Origin: Nostoc sp. NMS9
GTDB taxonomy: Bacteria; Cyanobacteriota; Cyanobacteriia; Cyanobacteriales; Nostocaceae
Direction of reading: 5' to 3'
Assembly: GCF_017114995.1 (NCBI RefSeq)
Contig: NZ_JABXKL010000009.1
Location: forward strand, 26,533-90,532
Length of the DNA: 64,000 nt
Shown here: positions 25,329 to 34,235 of the stretch, piece by piece
Position numbering within the stretch: the stretch's first letter is position 1
How the letters are laid out: each line of letters begins with the position of its first letter
Notes under the pieces: generated by a model
Seen by the model: the letters and a program-made list of their open reading frames with translations, nothing else
Databases searched by the model: none
Told to the model about the DNA's origin: nothing
Made by a program: the position numbers and the translations under genes

Positions 25329-25736
25329 TTACAACAGTTTGGTAAACCCCGCTTGCTGAAAATGACGGTCAGATGTAAAGGCTTGAGTAATCTCCTCTTG
25401 TGTCATCACCGCAAAGCTAATACAGTCAGTTAACCCCCAATCTTTATCGGGACGCTGGCTATATAACATCCAACCTTTATCCAACAATTTTTGGTCAAAA
25501 GGGATGATTTGCACACTTTTTAAAAGTCGCAAACTGTTGATGAAAGCAACTGTCTGAACACGGCTGACTGGTGTACACAGAGCATCTGCAACCTCCAATA
25601 GTACAAACTCTGTTGTCACCAAAGGTGTTTCTAAGCGCAAAAGTCTATCCATTACCTGATTTGCCTGGTGATGAAGATTATCCCTAACATTAAGAAGGGC
25701 AATCCAGGCAGCAGTGTCTACAAAAACTTTCGTCAA
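25329..25736 (-). CDS. PIN-domain toxin (VapC-like)
   Basis: 135 residues. It has the PIN acidic pattern: VFVDTAAWIALL at the start, an internal TEFVLLEVAD and the late DWGLTDCISFAV. PIN toxins are Mg-dependent ribonucleases that act on tRNA or rRNA. The gene starts two bases after the stop of the small upstream gene, the normal arrangement of a type II toxin-antitoxin pair. Targets cannot be predicted. Confidence 0.85.
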   Translation of the reverse strand: MTKVFVDTAAWIALLNVRDNLHHQANQVMDRLLRLETPLVTTEFVLLEVADALCTPVSRVQTVAFINSLRLLKSVQIIPFDQKLLDKGWMLYSQRPDKDWGLTDCISFAVMTQEEITQAFTSDRHFQQAGFTKLL

Positions 25737-25738
25737 GG

Positions 25739-25990
25739 TTATGATTCTCGCTTTGGCATTCCATAGAGATAATGGTCATGCTGGTGTGCCAAGTCGCCAA
25801 TATCTGTATCAACTGCACAGTTTTTAATCAACTGCCTCAGTTTATCCCAATCTGAGTCTTCTGGTGTTGCTGGCCCAGGTGTAGGGTTTTCTTCGACAAA
25901 CACGATTATAACTGACTGTCCCTCATGCCCTTCAATTGGTTCGTTAGGATGAACCACACCGTTTTGGAATGTGCCTTTGACTGAGAGCAT
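25739..25990 (-). CDS. Antitoxin of the PIN toxin pair
   Basis: 83 residues. The N-terminus MLSVKGTFQNGVVHPNEPIEG is a short beta-rich segment typical of antitoxins found next to cyanobacterial PIN toxins. The middle is Pro/Glu-rich, and the C-terminus (DIGDLAHQHDHYLYGMPKRE) is the likely toxin-binding part. The stop is almost contiguous with the toxin start. No known DNA-binding fold such as AbrB or RHH is obvious, so the class is uncertain. Confidence 0.7.
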   Translation of the reverse strand: MLSVKGTFQNGVVHPNEPIEGHEGQSVIIVFVEENPTPGPATPEDSDWDKLRQLIKNCAVDTDIGDLAHQHDHYLYGMPKRES

Positions 25991-26120
25991 AGCTTTTTCT
26001 TGCTTCTACATAAATCATGATAGAGTACCATTCTGGTTAAGAATATTGCCACACAATCTTTGTTGACCAAGTTTCGTTAAGATGTTGTAACCTGGGCAAT
26101 AGCAACTCTCTATTGATGTG

Positions 26121-26157
26121 ACGCCAGGCGTAGGCGTAGCCCGCCCTTAGACATCGC
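26121..26157. repeat. Dispersed repeat of the gcgatgtctaagggcgggct type
   Basis: On the minus strand reads GCGATGTCTAAGGGCGGGCT then ACGCCTACGCC. A common Nostocales short repeat, here only 12 bases before the helicase ATG. Confidence 0.65.
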
Positions 26158-26169
26158 TTTTTCACATCC

Positions 26170-28494
26170 ATGACAACAACCATCGACTTTCTCAGTCACC
26201 TTAACCCCAGCCAACGCCAAGCTGTCGAACATTACTGCGGCCCGTTGCTAGTTGTTGCTGGCGCAGGTTCCGGTAAAACACGAGCGCTGACTTATCGCAT
26301 TGCAAATCTGATTCTGAAACACCGTGTTGATCCAGAAAATATTCTGGCGGTTACTTTTACCAATAAAGCTGCGCGGGAGATGAAAGACCGGATTCAACGG
26401 CTGTTTGCAGAACAACTGGCGATGAAACAACACGGACAGCGGTTGGATTTGTTGACAGAATATCAACAAACACAATTGCGATCGCAAGTTTACAAAGATA
26501 CTATCAAAGACTTATGGTGTGGCACTTTCCATAGTCTATTTTCTCGCATTCTCCGCTTTGATATTGAAAAATACGTAGACGAAAAAGGACGCCAGTGGAA
26601 TCGTAATTTCTCTATCTTTGATGAATCAGATGTAATAAGTCTAATCAAAGAAATCGTTAATAAAGAGCTAAATTTAGACGATAAGAAGTTTGACGCCCGC
26701 TCTGTTCGTTACGCTATTAGTAACGCTAAAAACCAAGGTTTATCACCCCAAGAATTTGAGCACGACCAACCAAATTATCGCGGACGAGTAATTGCCCAAG
26801 TTTACAATTTATATCAAGATAAATTAGCACAAAACAACGCTCTCGACTTTGACGATCTAATTCTTGTACCTACGAGATTATTTCAACAAAACGAGCAAGT
26901 TTTGGGTTACTGGCACCGCAAGTTTCGCCATATTCTCGTAGATGAATATCAGGATACTAACCGTACTCAGTATCAACTTATTAATTTATTAGTTACTAAT
27001 GGCGAAACCAAAAAGAGCGAATGGCAATGGGAAAATCGCTCAGTTTTTGTTGTCGGCGATGCAGATCAATCAATTTACAGCTTTCGGATGGCAGATTTCA
27101 CCATCTTGCTAGGATTTCAGGAAGACTTTGGCGATGGTTTGGTAGATGATGATACCCGAACGATGGTTAAGCTGGAAGAAAACTATCGTTCTTGTGAAAA
27201 CATTCTGCAAGCGGCTAATGAACTAATTGAAAATAACACCCAACGGATTGATAAAGTCCTGAAAGCGACGCGGGGATCGGGTGAGCAGATTACTTGTCAC
27301 AAAGCTGATGAAGAACTGGCAGAAGCGGCATTTGTAATTAATCAAATTAGCACTTTAGAACAGCAAAATCCAGAATTGAACTGGGGTAGTTTTGCCATAC
27401 TTTATCGGACAAACGCCCAATCTCGTCCTTTTGAAGAATTGCTGGTGAAATATCAAATTCCTTACACAGTTGTGGGGGGAATGAGATTTTACGATCGCAA
27501 AGAAATTAAAGATGTCGTCGCTTATTTAAGAGCGATAAATAATCCAGCTGATACAGTCAGTTTATTACGAGTTATTAATACTCCCCGGCGGGGAATTGGC
27601 AAAACCACTATTGATGCTTTGATGAACGCTTCTCAGCAATTAGGGATAACCTTGTGGGAAATACTCAGCGATGAAACATCAGTTAATACGTTAGCTGGAC
27701 GGGCAACAAAAGCTGTAAATAGCTTTGCCGCAATGATTAGCCGTTGGCAAGGACAAGTTGCTACGCTTCCCGTGACTGAGGTTTTACAAGGAATATTAGA
27801 AGACTCTGGTTACGTTCAAGACTTGATGAATCAAGGCACAGATGAAGCCACAGATCGGGTACAAAACGTCCAGGAACTTTATAACGCCGCACTGCAATTT
27901 CAAGAAGAAAACGAAGAGATTTCCTTGCGAGACTTTTTGAGTAGCGCCGCCCTCAGTTCCGATTTGGATAACTTAAAAGAAGGACAGACAGCCGTTTCTT
28001 TGATGACTTTGCACGCTTCTAAAGGGCTAGAATTTCCCGTAGTATTTTTGGTGGGATTAGAACAAGGGCTATTTCCCGGCTACCGTTCGCTAAGTGACCC
28101 GGCATCTTTGGAAGAGGAACGCCGCTTGTGTTATGTGGGGATTACTCGCGCCCAAGAAAGGTTGTATTTATCACACGCGCGGGAACGCCGTTTGTATGGT
28201 TCTCGTGAACCTGCTGTGCGATCGCAATTTCTCGACGAATTGCCAGAAGAATTACTAACTACTCAACGCCTGAGTCGTCAAAGTTATACCAAAAGTGCCT
28301 CTACTCCCAATGGAAAACAAGATACAAAGCAAAATTGGCAAGTAGGCGATCGAGTATTACATAAAACTTTTGGTCTTGGTGAAATCACTCATGTCTTCGG
28401 AACGGGTAGTAAGATGTCTGTAGCTATTAAATTTGCTAGCTTGGGGCAAAAAATTGTTGACCCCAGAGTAGCGCAGTTGCAACGAGTAGAGTAA
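26170..28494 (+). CDS. pcrA: UvrD/PcrA-type ATP-dependent DNA helicase
   Basis: 774 residues, full length for the family. Superfamily 1A motifs are in order: Q-motif LNPSQRQAVEH, motif I GAGSGKTRALTYR, motif II DEYQDTN, motif III QSIYSFRMADF, motif V TLHASKGLEFPVVFLVGLEQ and motif VI YVGITRAQERLYLSHA. The C-terminal Tudor-like region (VGDRVLHKTFGLGEI) binds RNA polymerase in relatives. It works in repair and in removing obstacles during replication, in the cytosol. Standing alone; the leader carries a dispersed repeat. Confidence 0.93.
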   Translation: MTTTIDFLSHLNPSQRQAVEHYCGPLLVVAGAGSGKTRALTYRIANLILKHRVDPENILAVTFTNKAAREMKDRIQRLFAEQLAMKQHGQRLDLLTEYQQTQLRSQVYKDTIKDLWCGTFHSLFSRILRFDIEKYVDEKGRQWNRNFSIFDESDVISLIKEIVNKELNLDDKKFDARSVRYAISNAKNQGLSPQEFEHDQPNYRGRVIAQVYNLYQDKLAQNNALDFDDLILVPTRLFQQNEQVLGYWHRKFRHILVDEYQDTNRTQYQLINLLVTNGETKKSEWQWENRSVFVVGDADQSIYSFRMADFTILLGFQEDFGDGLVDDDTRTMVKLEENYRSCENILQAANELIENNTQRIDKVLKATRGSGEQITCHKADEELAEAAFVINQISTLEQQNPELNWGSFAILYRTNAQSRPFEELLVKYQIPYTVVGGMRFYDRKEIKDVVAYLRAINNPADTVSLLRVINTPRRGIGKTTIDALMNASQQLGITLWEILSDETSVNTLAGRATKAVNSFAAMISRWQGQVATLPVTEVLQGILEDSGYVQDLMNQGTDEATDRVQNVQELYNAALQFQEENEEISLRDFLSSAALSSDLDNLKEGQTAVSLMTLHASKGLEFPVVFLVGLEQGLFPGYRSLSDPASLEEERRLCYVGITRAQERLYLSHARERRLYGSREPAVRSQFLDELPEELLTTQRLSRQSYTKSASTPNGKQDTKQNWQVGDRVLHKTFGLGEITHVFGTGSKMSVAIKFASLGQKIVDPRVAQLQRVE

Positions 28495-28848
28495 AAGGTA
28501 TATAAATGACCAGATAGACTGACTATATTTTGATGGTGCGTTGCTATAGAACAAGCTGTGTCAACTACAGAAGAAGCTTTTATAGCTCCAGAACATGCTG
28601 TAGTAACTAAAACTTGTTCATTAATAAGTTAGGAAGAAGTTTTGTTAACTAAAGCTCCTATTTTACTTATCATTGTTGGACTTTTTATAATTAATAATTA
28701 AATCTATTAAATCCAACTTTAGTTTTACTTATCTAAAAACGAGTTATTTGTAACTAAAACATCAAGATTTATAAGTTGAGCTTAGGTTGTATTAACTCTA
28801 GCTTCTTTTGAACTTATCAAAGGATGAGTTTTTGTAACTTATTGTTTT
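28495..28848. other. 354-base gap after pcrA
   Basis: AT-rich, mostly filled by the 42-base degenerate repeat described separately. No intact gene. Confidence 0.5.
28553..28845. repeat. Degenerate 42-base tandem repeat
   Basis: A core like gttttTGTAACTAAAgC recurs at 28555, 28597, 28639, 28743, 28785 and 28828, that is every 42-43 bases apart from a decayed stretch between 28680 and 28740 (about 2.5 units). One plus frame keeps 14-residue units (AVSTTEEAFIAPEH, AVVTKTCSLIS-stop, VLLTKAPILLIIVG, FVTKTSRFIS-stop) but is cut by stops. It looks like a decayed minisatellite, possibly once coding. Confidence 0.5.
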
Positions 28849-29142
28849 TCATATTTCAATTTCTTCAAAGTGTTCAACAGTGGGAAATGGCTCATAAAAA
28901 TGATGCAGCAGTTTTTTCCACTCTTGATACTCAGCAGAACTTCTAAATCCCACAGTATGAGATTCTAAACTTTCCCATCTGACAAGTAATAAATATTTTC
29001 CTTGAACTTCTACACATCTATGCAATTCATGGGATAAATATCCGTCCATTGAAGAAATAAAATTAGAAGCTTTTTTGAAAGCAACTTCAAAATCTGATTC
29101 TAGACCAGGTTTAACATGAAGAATAACTGCTTCAAGAATCAT
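28849..29142 (-). CDS. Antibiotic-biosynthesis-monooxygenase (ABM) domain protein
   Basis: 97 residues, a single ABM/YgiN-like domain of the dimeric alpha+beta barrel fold. It opens MILEAVILHVKPGLESDFEV and has the usual middle LHRCVEVQGKYLLLVRWESL and the ending FYEPFPTVEHFE. Members include quinol monooxygenases and haem-degrading enzymes, but many have unknown substrates. No haem-binding signature is evident. Single gene. Confidence 0.85.
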   Translation of the reverse strand: MILEAVILHVKPGLESDFEVAFKKASNFISSMDGYLSHELHRCVEVQGKYLLLVRWESLESHTVGFRSSAEYQEWKKLLHHFYEPFPTVEHFEEIEI

Positions 29143-29203
29143 ACAATTTTTCCTAAAAATTACACTGAAACTATGGTAAGGCGATGGCGCTTACTTCATT
29201 AAC

Positions 29204-29845
29204 TCAAAAATAATTTTTAAGGATATACGCAATAGCAGCACAAAACTCTTCATTTCGCCCATTATCATCTGGTTGGCAGAAAGCTTGGAGTAATCTTTGT
29301 CGGTCATCCTCTGTGAGTTCCTCAAAACCTTCCAAGATACCTTCTATGGCATCACTACGCATTTTTTTTAGCTTATCAATATTCAGGTCAAGCTTATCAA
29401 TTGTTGTGTCGGCAGCAGATTTTTTCTCTAGAACTTCTGTTGAGAGAATTTGTCCATCTTCTATATATCTAAAGAACTCAGTACAGTTTATATCTAGAGG
29501 CGAAACCATGAGGTTTTCGTCATACCATTCATCTTTCTTGCTTCCACAGTGCAGAGGTTCTTTACGTTCTCTTTCTCTTTAGCATGAAGCTAACAGATTT
29601 GTATATTCGAGTGCTAAGTTATAATGAGTTTTTCTAGGCTTTAGATGTTCAATATGGCTAATATCCTTGGTAATACGCCTTCCACAATAGCAACATATAA
29701 AACCTTGCTCTTGCAATAAAGAATCATGTACATCAGTTTTTTGTGGTTTGCTGAAGTTTTCCCAACTTGGTTGCCAATCCTCATTTGCTAGATTTTTCCA
29801 AACGGTAAAACTTTCTGGTTCCTCACTTTTTTTGATATATTTCAC
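29204..29845 (-). pseudogene. PtuB-like HNH nuclease with in-frame stop codon
   Basis: The track splits this gene into 29579-29845 and 29204-29509, but both are in the same frame. Together they give a 213-codon protein with one TAA at 29579-29581. The first part has the HNH zinc-ribbon motif FICCYCGRRITKDISHIEHL and NLLASC. After the stop the sequence goes on RERERKEPLHCGSKKDEWYD, exactly as expected if the codon had been CAA (Gln). The family (TIGR02646-like) is the nuclease partner of AAA ATPases in Septu-type anti-phage defence. Its ATG overlaps the stop of the ATPase gene. Probably inactive unless the stop is read through. Confidence 0.82.
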
Positions 29846-31212
29846 CGCTTCAAAATCTCTTTACGTCGAATAGATACACTTGCTTTTACTAATTCTGGTT
29901 CATCTTGTCCAATAATATCAGCAATTTCCTGAGATAATTGCCTAGCACCATCAAGATTTCCTTCATCAATTAGTCTAAATAACTCATGTAAACGATCTTT
30001 AATTTCTTGTGGACGTGCTGGAACACGCATGAGGTCTTCTAATATCCGATTGCTATCTCTCCCAAAGGAACTTTCTGGTCTTTTAGCAACAACACCTTCG
30101 TCTGTTTTTTCTAGAATGTAAATTCCTTCAGGCTTGACTTGGCTAATAACCTGGGGTGAATGGGTAGTAACAATAAACTGACAATTGGGAAATGTTCTTG
30201 TCAACGCTGAAATAATTTCCCGTTGCCATTTTGGGTGTAGATGTAGTTCAATTTCATCAATTAAAACAACACCGTTACCTTCAAGTGGTTCTGTTAAACC
30301 TGGGTTGGCTATTGCTAATCGTCTTGCTAAATCTCCTACCATTGCCAGCAAGCATTTCTCCCCGTCAGATAGCTGATTAACTATGAGTTTCTCACCTTTT
30401 TTTCTGACAGTCATTTGCAGAGGTGAACGCTCAACCTGCAAGTTTGAGAATTCCGGTATTAATGAAGAGATAGCTTGTCTTACTGCTTCTAATTGTTTGT
30501 CTCTATAATCAGGGTTATCTCTTCGCATTTCATTTTCTAAATCTTCTCGATTCCTAAACCATTCAAAAAATGTTTTGAAGTCTATTCTCCCTCCTGTGAG
30601 TGCCTGCTCATAAGCATCTACTTGTTTAAAAGAAGATACCTTTGAAATTTCTAGGGGCATATCAATAACAGCACGATTAACGGGGTAATAAACTGCTAAA
30701 GGAATATTAGTATCAGCAATAGTTGCTAACTGATTGTTTAAGTTTTCAATAGCTATTTTTAGATATTCTCTTAATCTGGTACGTATTGTATTTGCTATCT
30801 CTGTACCCAGATTTTCACTTTCCATAAAAAGAGTCTCAATTTCAACATTTTTATATTTTTCTAGACTCTCTTTTATTTGCTTTTGTAAATCTAAAATACC
30901 TTTGATATTAGCTTGTAAATCATATTCACTCATTGACCAACTTAATTCTTGTGATTCTATAAGTACAGTAATTTTATTGAGTGTTCTTTCCCGTCCGTTT
31001 GTAACATCTTGCGTAATAAAAAAACGTAAAGACTCGAGTGAGTTTTGCATCTGTCCAGTAAACTGTGTTAGAAGAATAGCAAGACAGTCAAGAATACTCG
31101 ATTTTCCCACGCCGTTGATACCAATAAGTACCGTTGGGACTGTTTCATCGAAATCAAGCATCAAATCGCCGATTCCACGGAAGGATTGCATTTTCAAACG
31201 CGTGATTTTCAT
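29842..31212 (-). CDS. PtuA-like AAA ATPase of a Septu-type pair
   Basis: 456 residues. SMC/OLD-like ATPase: Walker A GINGVGKSSILD near residue 35, a long helical middle (~90-210), the signature-like LSDGEKCLLAMVGD, Walker B VVLIDEIELHLHP and the late TTHSPQVIS switch histidine. In Septu systems such an ATPase forms a complex with the HNH nuclease PtuB and restricts phage. The gene ends in a four-base ATGA overlap with the nuclease gene and starts five bases after the phosphoesterase stop. The ATPase appears intact while the nuclease is broken. Confidence 0.85.
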   Translation of the reverse strand: MKITRLKMQSFRGIGDLMLDFDETVPTVLIGINGVGKSSILDCLAILLTQFTGQMQNSLESLRFFITQDVTNGRERTLNKITVLIESQELSWSMSEYDLQANIKGILDLQKQIKESLEKYKNVEIETLFMESENLGTEIANTIRTRLREYLKIAIENLNNQLATIADTNIPLAVYYPVNRAVIDMPLEISKVSSFKQVDAYEQALTGGRIDFKTFFEWFRNREDLENEMRRDNPDYRDKQLEAVRQAISSLIPEFSNLQVERSPLQMTVRKKGEKLIVNQLSDGEKCLLAMVGDLARRLAIANPGLTEPLEGNGVVLIDEIELHLHPKWQREIISALTRTFPNCQFIVTTHSPQVISQVKPEGIYILEKTDEGVVAKRPESSFGRDSNRILEDLMRVPARPQEIKDRLHELFRLIDEGNLDGARQLSQEIADIIGQDEPELVKASVSIRRKEILKR

Positions 31213-31217
31213 AATAA

Positions 31218-32135
31218 TTACGCTGATTTTAATTGAATAATACCTTTATCAAAAACGCGATTATCAGTAGCGATCGCACTTATTTCTATTCTATCTTTAT
31301 ACACTTCATAAGAGGCAAAACTTAAATCACTGGTAGAATATCCTGTCCACTCGGAACGCCCTACAGGACGATTACCAGCACCTGCACCACAAATTAAGTA
31401 AGTTGTACCATCAATAGCACGAGTGCGTTCATAATTATGTTCGTGACCATTAATGTAAAGTTGAACGCCGTATTTTTGAAATAGAGGAGTGAAAGTTTTA
31501 ATAAAATCTGGATTACTCCCATACTGACCCGATGAATAAATCGGATGATGACCAAACACTACTTTCCAAGGAGCATTACTCAGACTTAATTCTTTTTCTA
31601 ACCAAGGTAGCTGGTTTTTCCAATCAGCATTACTGTTAGTATCTAAAGCAAAAAATTGCACAGTTCCCCGGCGAAATGTATAGTAACGTCCCTTCATATT
31701 AAAGCCAGCATACTTGACTTGTGGCTCGCCATTCGCAGTACGAATATCGTGATTACCTAAACAAGCCTGAAATTTCACACCTCGCTTGAGCAAACCTTGA
31801 TAGGGACGCTCAAAAACTGCATTAATTTTTTCAATTTCGCCGTTATTATAAATGTTGTCTCCAGCTAAAACGACTAAATCATAAGGATTTTTCTGATGAT
31901 ATACATTCATCGCTCTAGCCACAGCATACTGTCCTTTAGCCCCAGTCCCGGTATCTGCTACAGACACAAAACGTAATAACAAGTCTTTTTTGACTGGGTT
32001 GGCGGCTATAGCTGTTGTTGAATCGCCAATATCAGCACTTTGATGATTTTGATGAGCAAACATCCAGCTTAAAAATCCTGTACTAATGGCGCTGAGGCTA
32101 CTTAAAAATAAAAATTGACGGCGTTTCAGTTTCAT
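31218..32135 (-). CDS. Exported metallophosphoesterase (purple acid phosphatase-like)
   Basis: 305 residues. The leader KRRQFLFLSSLSAISTGF resembles a Tat or lipobox-free signal. Metal-binding motifs of the calcineurin-like superfamily are complete: GDNIYNNGE, LGNHDIRT, FGHHPIYSSG and NGHEHNYER; a first Asp lies in VSVADTGTGA. The closest type is the small purple acid phosphatase group. It probably hydrolyses phosphomonoesters in the periplasm. The ptuA ATG follows the stop codon by five bases, so the genes may share a transcript, although a functional link is not expected. Confidence 0.88.
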   Translation of the reverse strand: MKLKRRQFLFLSSLSAISTGFLSWMFAHQNHQSADIGDSTTAIAANPVKKDLLLRFVSVADTGTGAKGQYAVARAMNVYHQKNPYDLVVLAGDNIYNNGEIEKINAVFERPYQGLLKRGVKFQACLGNHDIRTANGEPQVKYAGFNMKGRYYTFRRGTVQFFALDTNSNADWKNQLPWLEKELSLSNAPWKVVFGHHPIYSSGQYGSNPDFIKTFTPLFQKYGVQLYINGHEHNYERTRAIDGTTYLICGAGAGNRPVGRSEWTGYSTSDLSFASYEVYKDRIEISAIATDNRVFDKGIIQLKSA

Positions 32136-32270
32136 AAGTCACCAAATTTAATAAATAGTTAGTTTAGCGGAAACAATGAGCAATGAAGTGATACATTAAG
32201 GCAAAAGAAGGCAGCACCAGTAATAATGTACGTTGTTTGTCTTTGATTCGCTGCTTTTGGTGAAAGTTCC

Positions 32271-33149
32271 ATGTCACAAGACAATCAGTCAAAACCGACG
32301 GATGAGCAGATAACTCAACCTCCCCAAAAACCTTACCAGAGAGTTCAGCCATTTTGGAAGGCTAAAATTATCCAACTTCTTCAAGGGACGATTGGGGTTT
32401 TAGAAGTAACGGTGGAGAAACTGGAGACAGCACCCCCACCTGGTACTGAAGAAAAACCTGGTTTTTTTCAGCAGCTTCAGTTGTGGTGGGGTGGACTGTT
32501 AAGGACAATCCGCTTGTTTTTACCATCAAATTTGTCAACAAAGTTATCAGATACAGCTTTGACGGGAATTGTTACTGGAGTTGCTGTAATTCTCGTTTGG
32601 ACAACTACGACTATCTTTACTGGTAAACCTGCGGAAGTAGCAACTGTTCCCCCGGTTGAAGAGGTTCCGATACCAACACCAACGGTAACTACTCCACCGG
32701 AGTCAGTCGCACCAGAACCACAACCACCAGAGGAAATTACGCCGCCAGAAGTACAAACTACGCCACCAACGCCGGAACCAGAACCAATTCCTACGCCAAC
32801 GCCAATCCCAACACCAACGCCGACACCAGTCATAGAATTGACACCTGAACAAGCTTTGATTGCGGCTATTGAAAATCAGGTAGTCGAAATTAGCGATCGC
32901 ATTGCCTCTGGTCTGATAAAGTCAATTCAAGCCAACTTCCGTACAAGTAACTTGACTGTCAAAATTAATGATGATTGGTACAATCTCAATGAATCTCAGC
33001 AAGACAAACTAGCTGCGGAGATATTACAACGCTCTCAAGAACTTGATTTTACTCATTTAGAAATTATCGACTCCCAAAATAGACTCATAGCTCGTAACCC
33101 GGTTGTTGGGACTGAGATAGTAATTTTTAAACGGCAAACAGCAAGTTAA
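32271..33149 (+). CDS. Membrane protein with Pro/Thr-rich linker, unknown function
   Basis: 292 residues. The N-terminal ~90 residues are cytosolic and polar, a membrane helix lies at ~103-122 (GIVTGVAVILVWTTTTIF), a proline-rich segment with PTPTPTPT-like runs at ~130-195, and a folded C-terminal domain at ~200-290 (EQALIAAIENQVVEISDRIA). The C-terminal domain recurs in cyanobacterial hypothetical proteins that I know only as conserved. The periplasmic location is inferred from the layout. It is divergent from the phosphoesterase. Confidence 0.75.
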   Translation: MSQDNQSKPTDEQITQPPQKPYQRVQPFWKAKIIQLLQGTIGVLEVTVEKLETAPPPGTEEKPGFFQQLQLWWGGLLRTIRLFLPSNLSTKLSDTALTGIVTGVAVILVWTTTTIFTGKPAEVATVPPVEEVPIPTPTVTTPPESVAPEPQPPEEITPPEVQTTPPTPEPEPIPTPTPIPTPTPTPVIELTPEQALIAAIENQVVEISDRIASGLIKSIQANFRTSNLTVKINDDWYNLNESQQDKLAAEILQRSQELDFTHLEIIDSQNRLIARNPVVGTEIVIFKRQTAS

Positions 33150-33152
33150 AAT

Positions 33153-33252
33153 AATTCGTAATGACGCTCTCTTCGAGACGCTAAAAGCGTAGCTTGCTTC
33201 TCTATAAGAGTACGCAGACTCGCTACCGCTGCGCTAACGTAATTCGTAATTT
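33153..33252. repeat. Dispersed repeat (family C), 100-base form
   Basis: AATTCGTAATGACGCTCTCT ... GACGCTAAAAGCG ... CGCTAACGTAATTCGTAATT. The reverse complement of the segment at 60301-60380 matches it over most of its length. Lies between two plus-strand genes. Confidence 0.7.
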
Positions 33253-33274
33253 AGACGTTTAACTTTAAGTATTT

Positions 33275-34105
33275 ATGTTAGACAATGTTTCGCTATTGCT
33301 CAAAGCTTGTGAAAACTTAAACATCAGCTATGAAATTTTTCATCCTTCTGAAAACTTAATCAAAATTAAACTCAATAATAAACACCATTATTTTTGCAAC
33401 TATAGCACTCCGTTAATTAATCAAGCAGTAGCATACCTGATAAAAGACAAGGAGTACACTTACCACGTTTTAAATAAAAAAGTTAAACTTCCTCGGACAG
33501 TAGGTTTTCTTTCTCCTTTTTGTGACATACAGTATAAAGTTTACTTAAGATTTCCAAGTATTCAAGATATCCTATTAGATATTAAAGAAAAATTTGAAAC
33601 ACCAGTGATTGTAAAAAGAAATTCTGGTTCTAGTGGACATAACGTTTTTTTATGCCAGAATACAGATGAAATTGAAACTGCTTTAAAAGAGATTTTTAAT
33701 ATTAATCATAAGTATGACTACGTTGCGATCGCTCAAGAATTTATTCACATTAAATCTGAATATAGAGCCGTTTTTTTAAATAAAGAGTTAGTTCTGCTGT
33801 ATGAAAAAGATATAAGTGATGCAGAGTTTGCGGGGAACCTTAGCCCTCTGCACTGGAATGGTGCAAAAGCAAAGTATATCAACGATCCCCAAATATTGTC
33901 AGAGATTGCTAATTTTGCTAAACCAATTTTTGAAGAATTAGACCTTGATTATGGTGGTTTAGATATAGTCTTAGATCGAGATAATCAATATTGGTTGATT
34001 GAAGTCAATTCTCACCCAAATTATAGTATTTTTACTAGAGACAATGGAGAGGAGCCTGTGTTGAAAATCTTTGAAAAAATGCTAATTAGCCTAGCTTCAA
34101 AATAA
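33275..34105 (+). CDS. ATP-grasp ligase, RimK/peptide-ligase type
   Basis: 276 residues. ATP-grasp features: a strand-loop TPVIVKRNSGSSGHNVFLCQ (ATP-binding Lys and Gly-rich loop), the middle YVAIAQEFIHIKSEYRAVFL, and the Mg site region LDIVLDRDNQYWLIEVNSHP with Glu and Asn. The N-terminus (LKACENLNISYEIFHPSENL) is the pre-ATP-grasp part. Relatives couple carboxylates to amines, as in RimK, cyanophycin synthetase and peptide-maturation ligases. The gene is distinctly AT-rich compared with neighbours, which suggests recent transfer. No precursor peptide or partner gene is seen next to it. Confidence 0.75.
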   Translation: MLDNVSLLLKACENLNISYEIFHPSENLIKIKLNNKHHYFCNYSTPLINQAVAYLIKDKEYTYHVLNKKVKLPRTVGFLSPFCDIQYKVYLRFPSIQDILLDIKEKFETPVIVKRNSGSSGHNVFLCQNTDEIETALKEIFNINHKYDYVAIAQEFIHIKSEYRAVFLNKELVLLYEKDISDAEFAGNLSPLHWNGAKAKYINDPQILSEIANFAKPIFEELDLDYGGLDIVLDRDNQYWLIEVNSHPNYSIFTRDNGEEPVLKIFEKMLISLASK

Positions 34106-34235
34106 AAAATTCACTACTTTGATTAGCTAATATATCGGTTTGCAGTTGAGTCCACTACAGACCTAACTCCCAATCCTAACCCTTGTAGCGTTGGAGAGTA
34201 AGACTCAAAGGCTCCAAACTCCAAACTCCTAACTC

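Noticed and set aside
29204-32135. A new defence system formed by phosphoesterase, ATPase and nuclease
   Set aside because: The ATPase/HNH pair is explained by known Septu-type systems, and the exported phosphoesterase is a standard family without reason to be part of it.
32477-32833. Gly/Val-rich minus ORF (118 aa)
   Set aside because: Antisense of the PTPTPT linker of the membrane protein.
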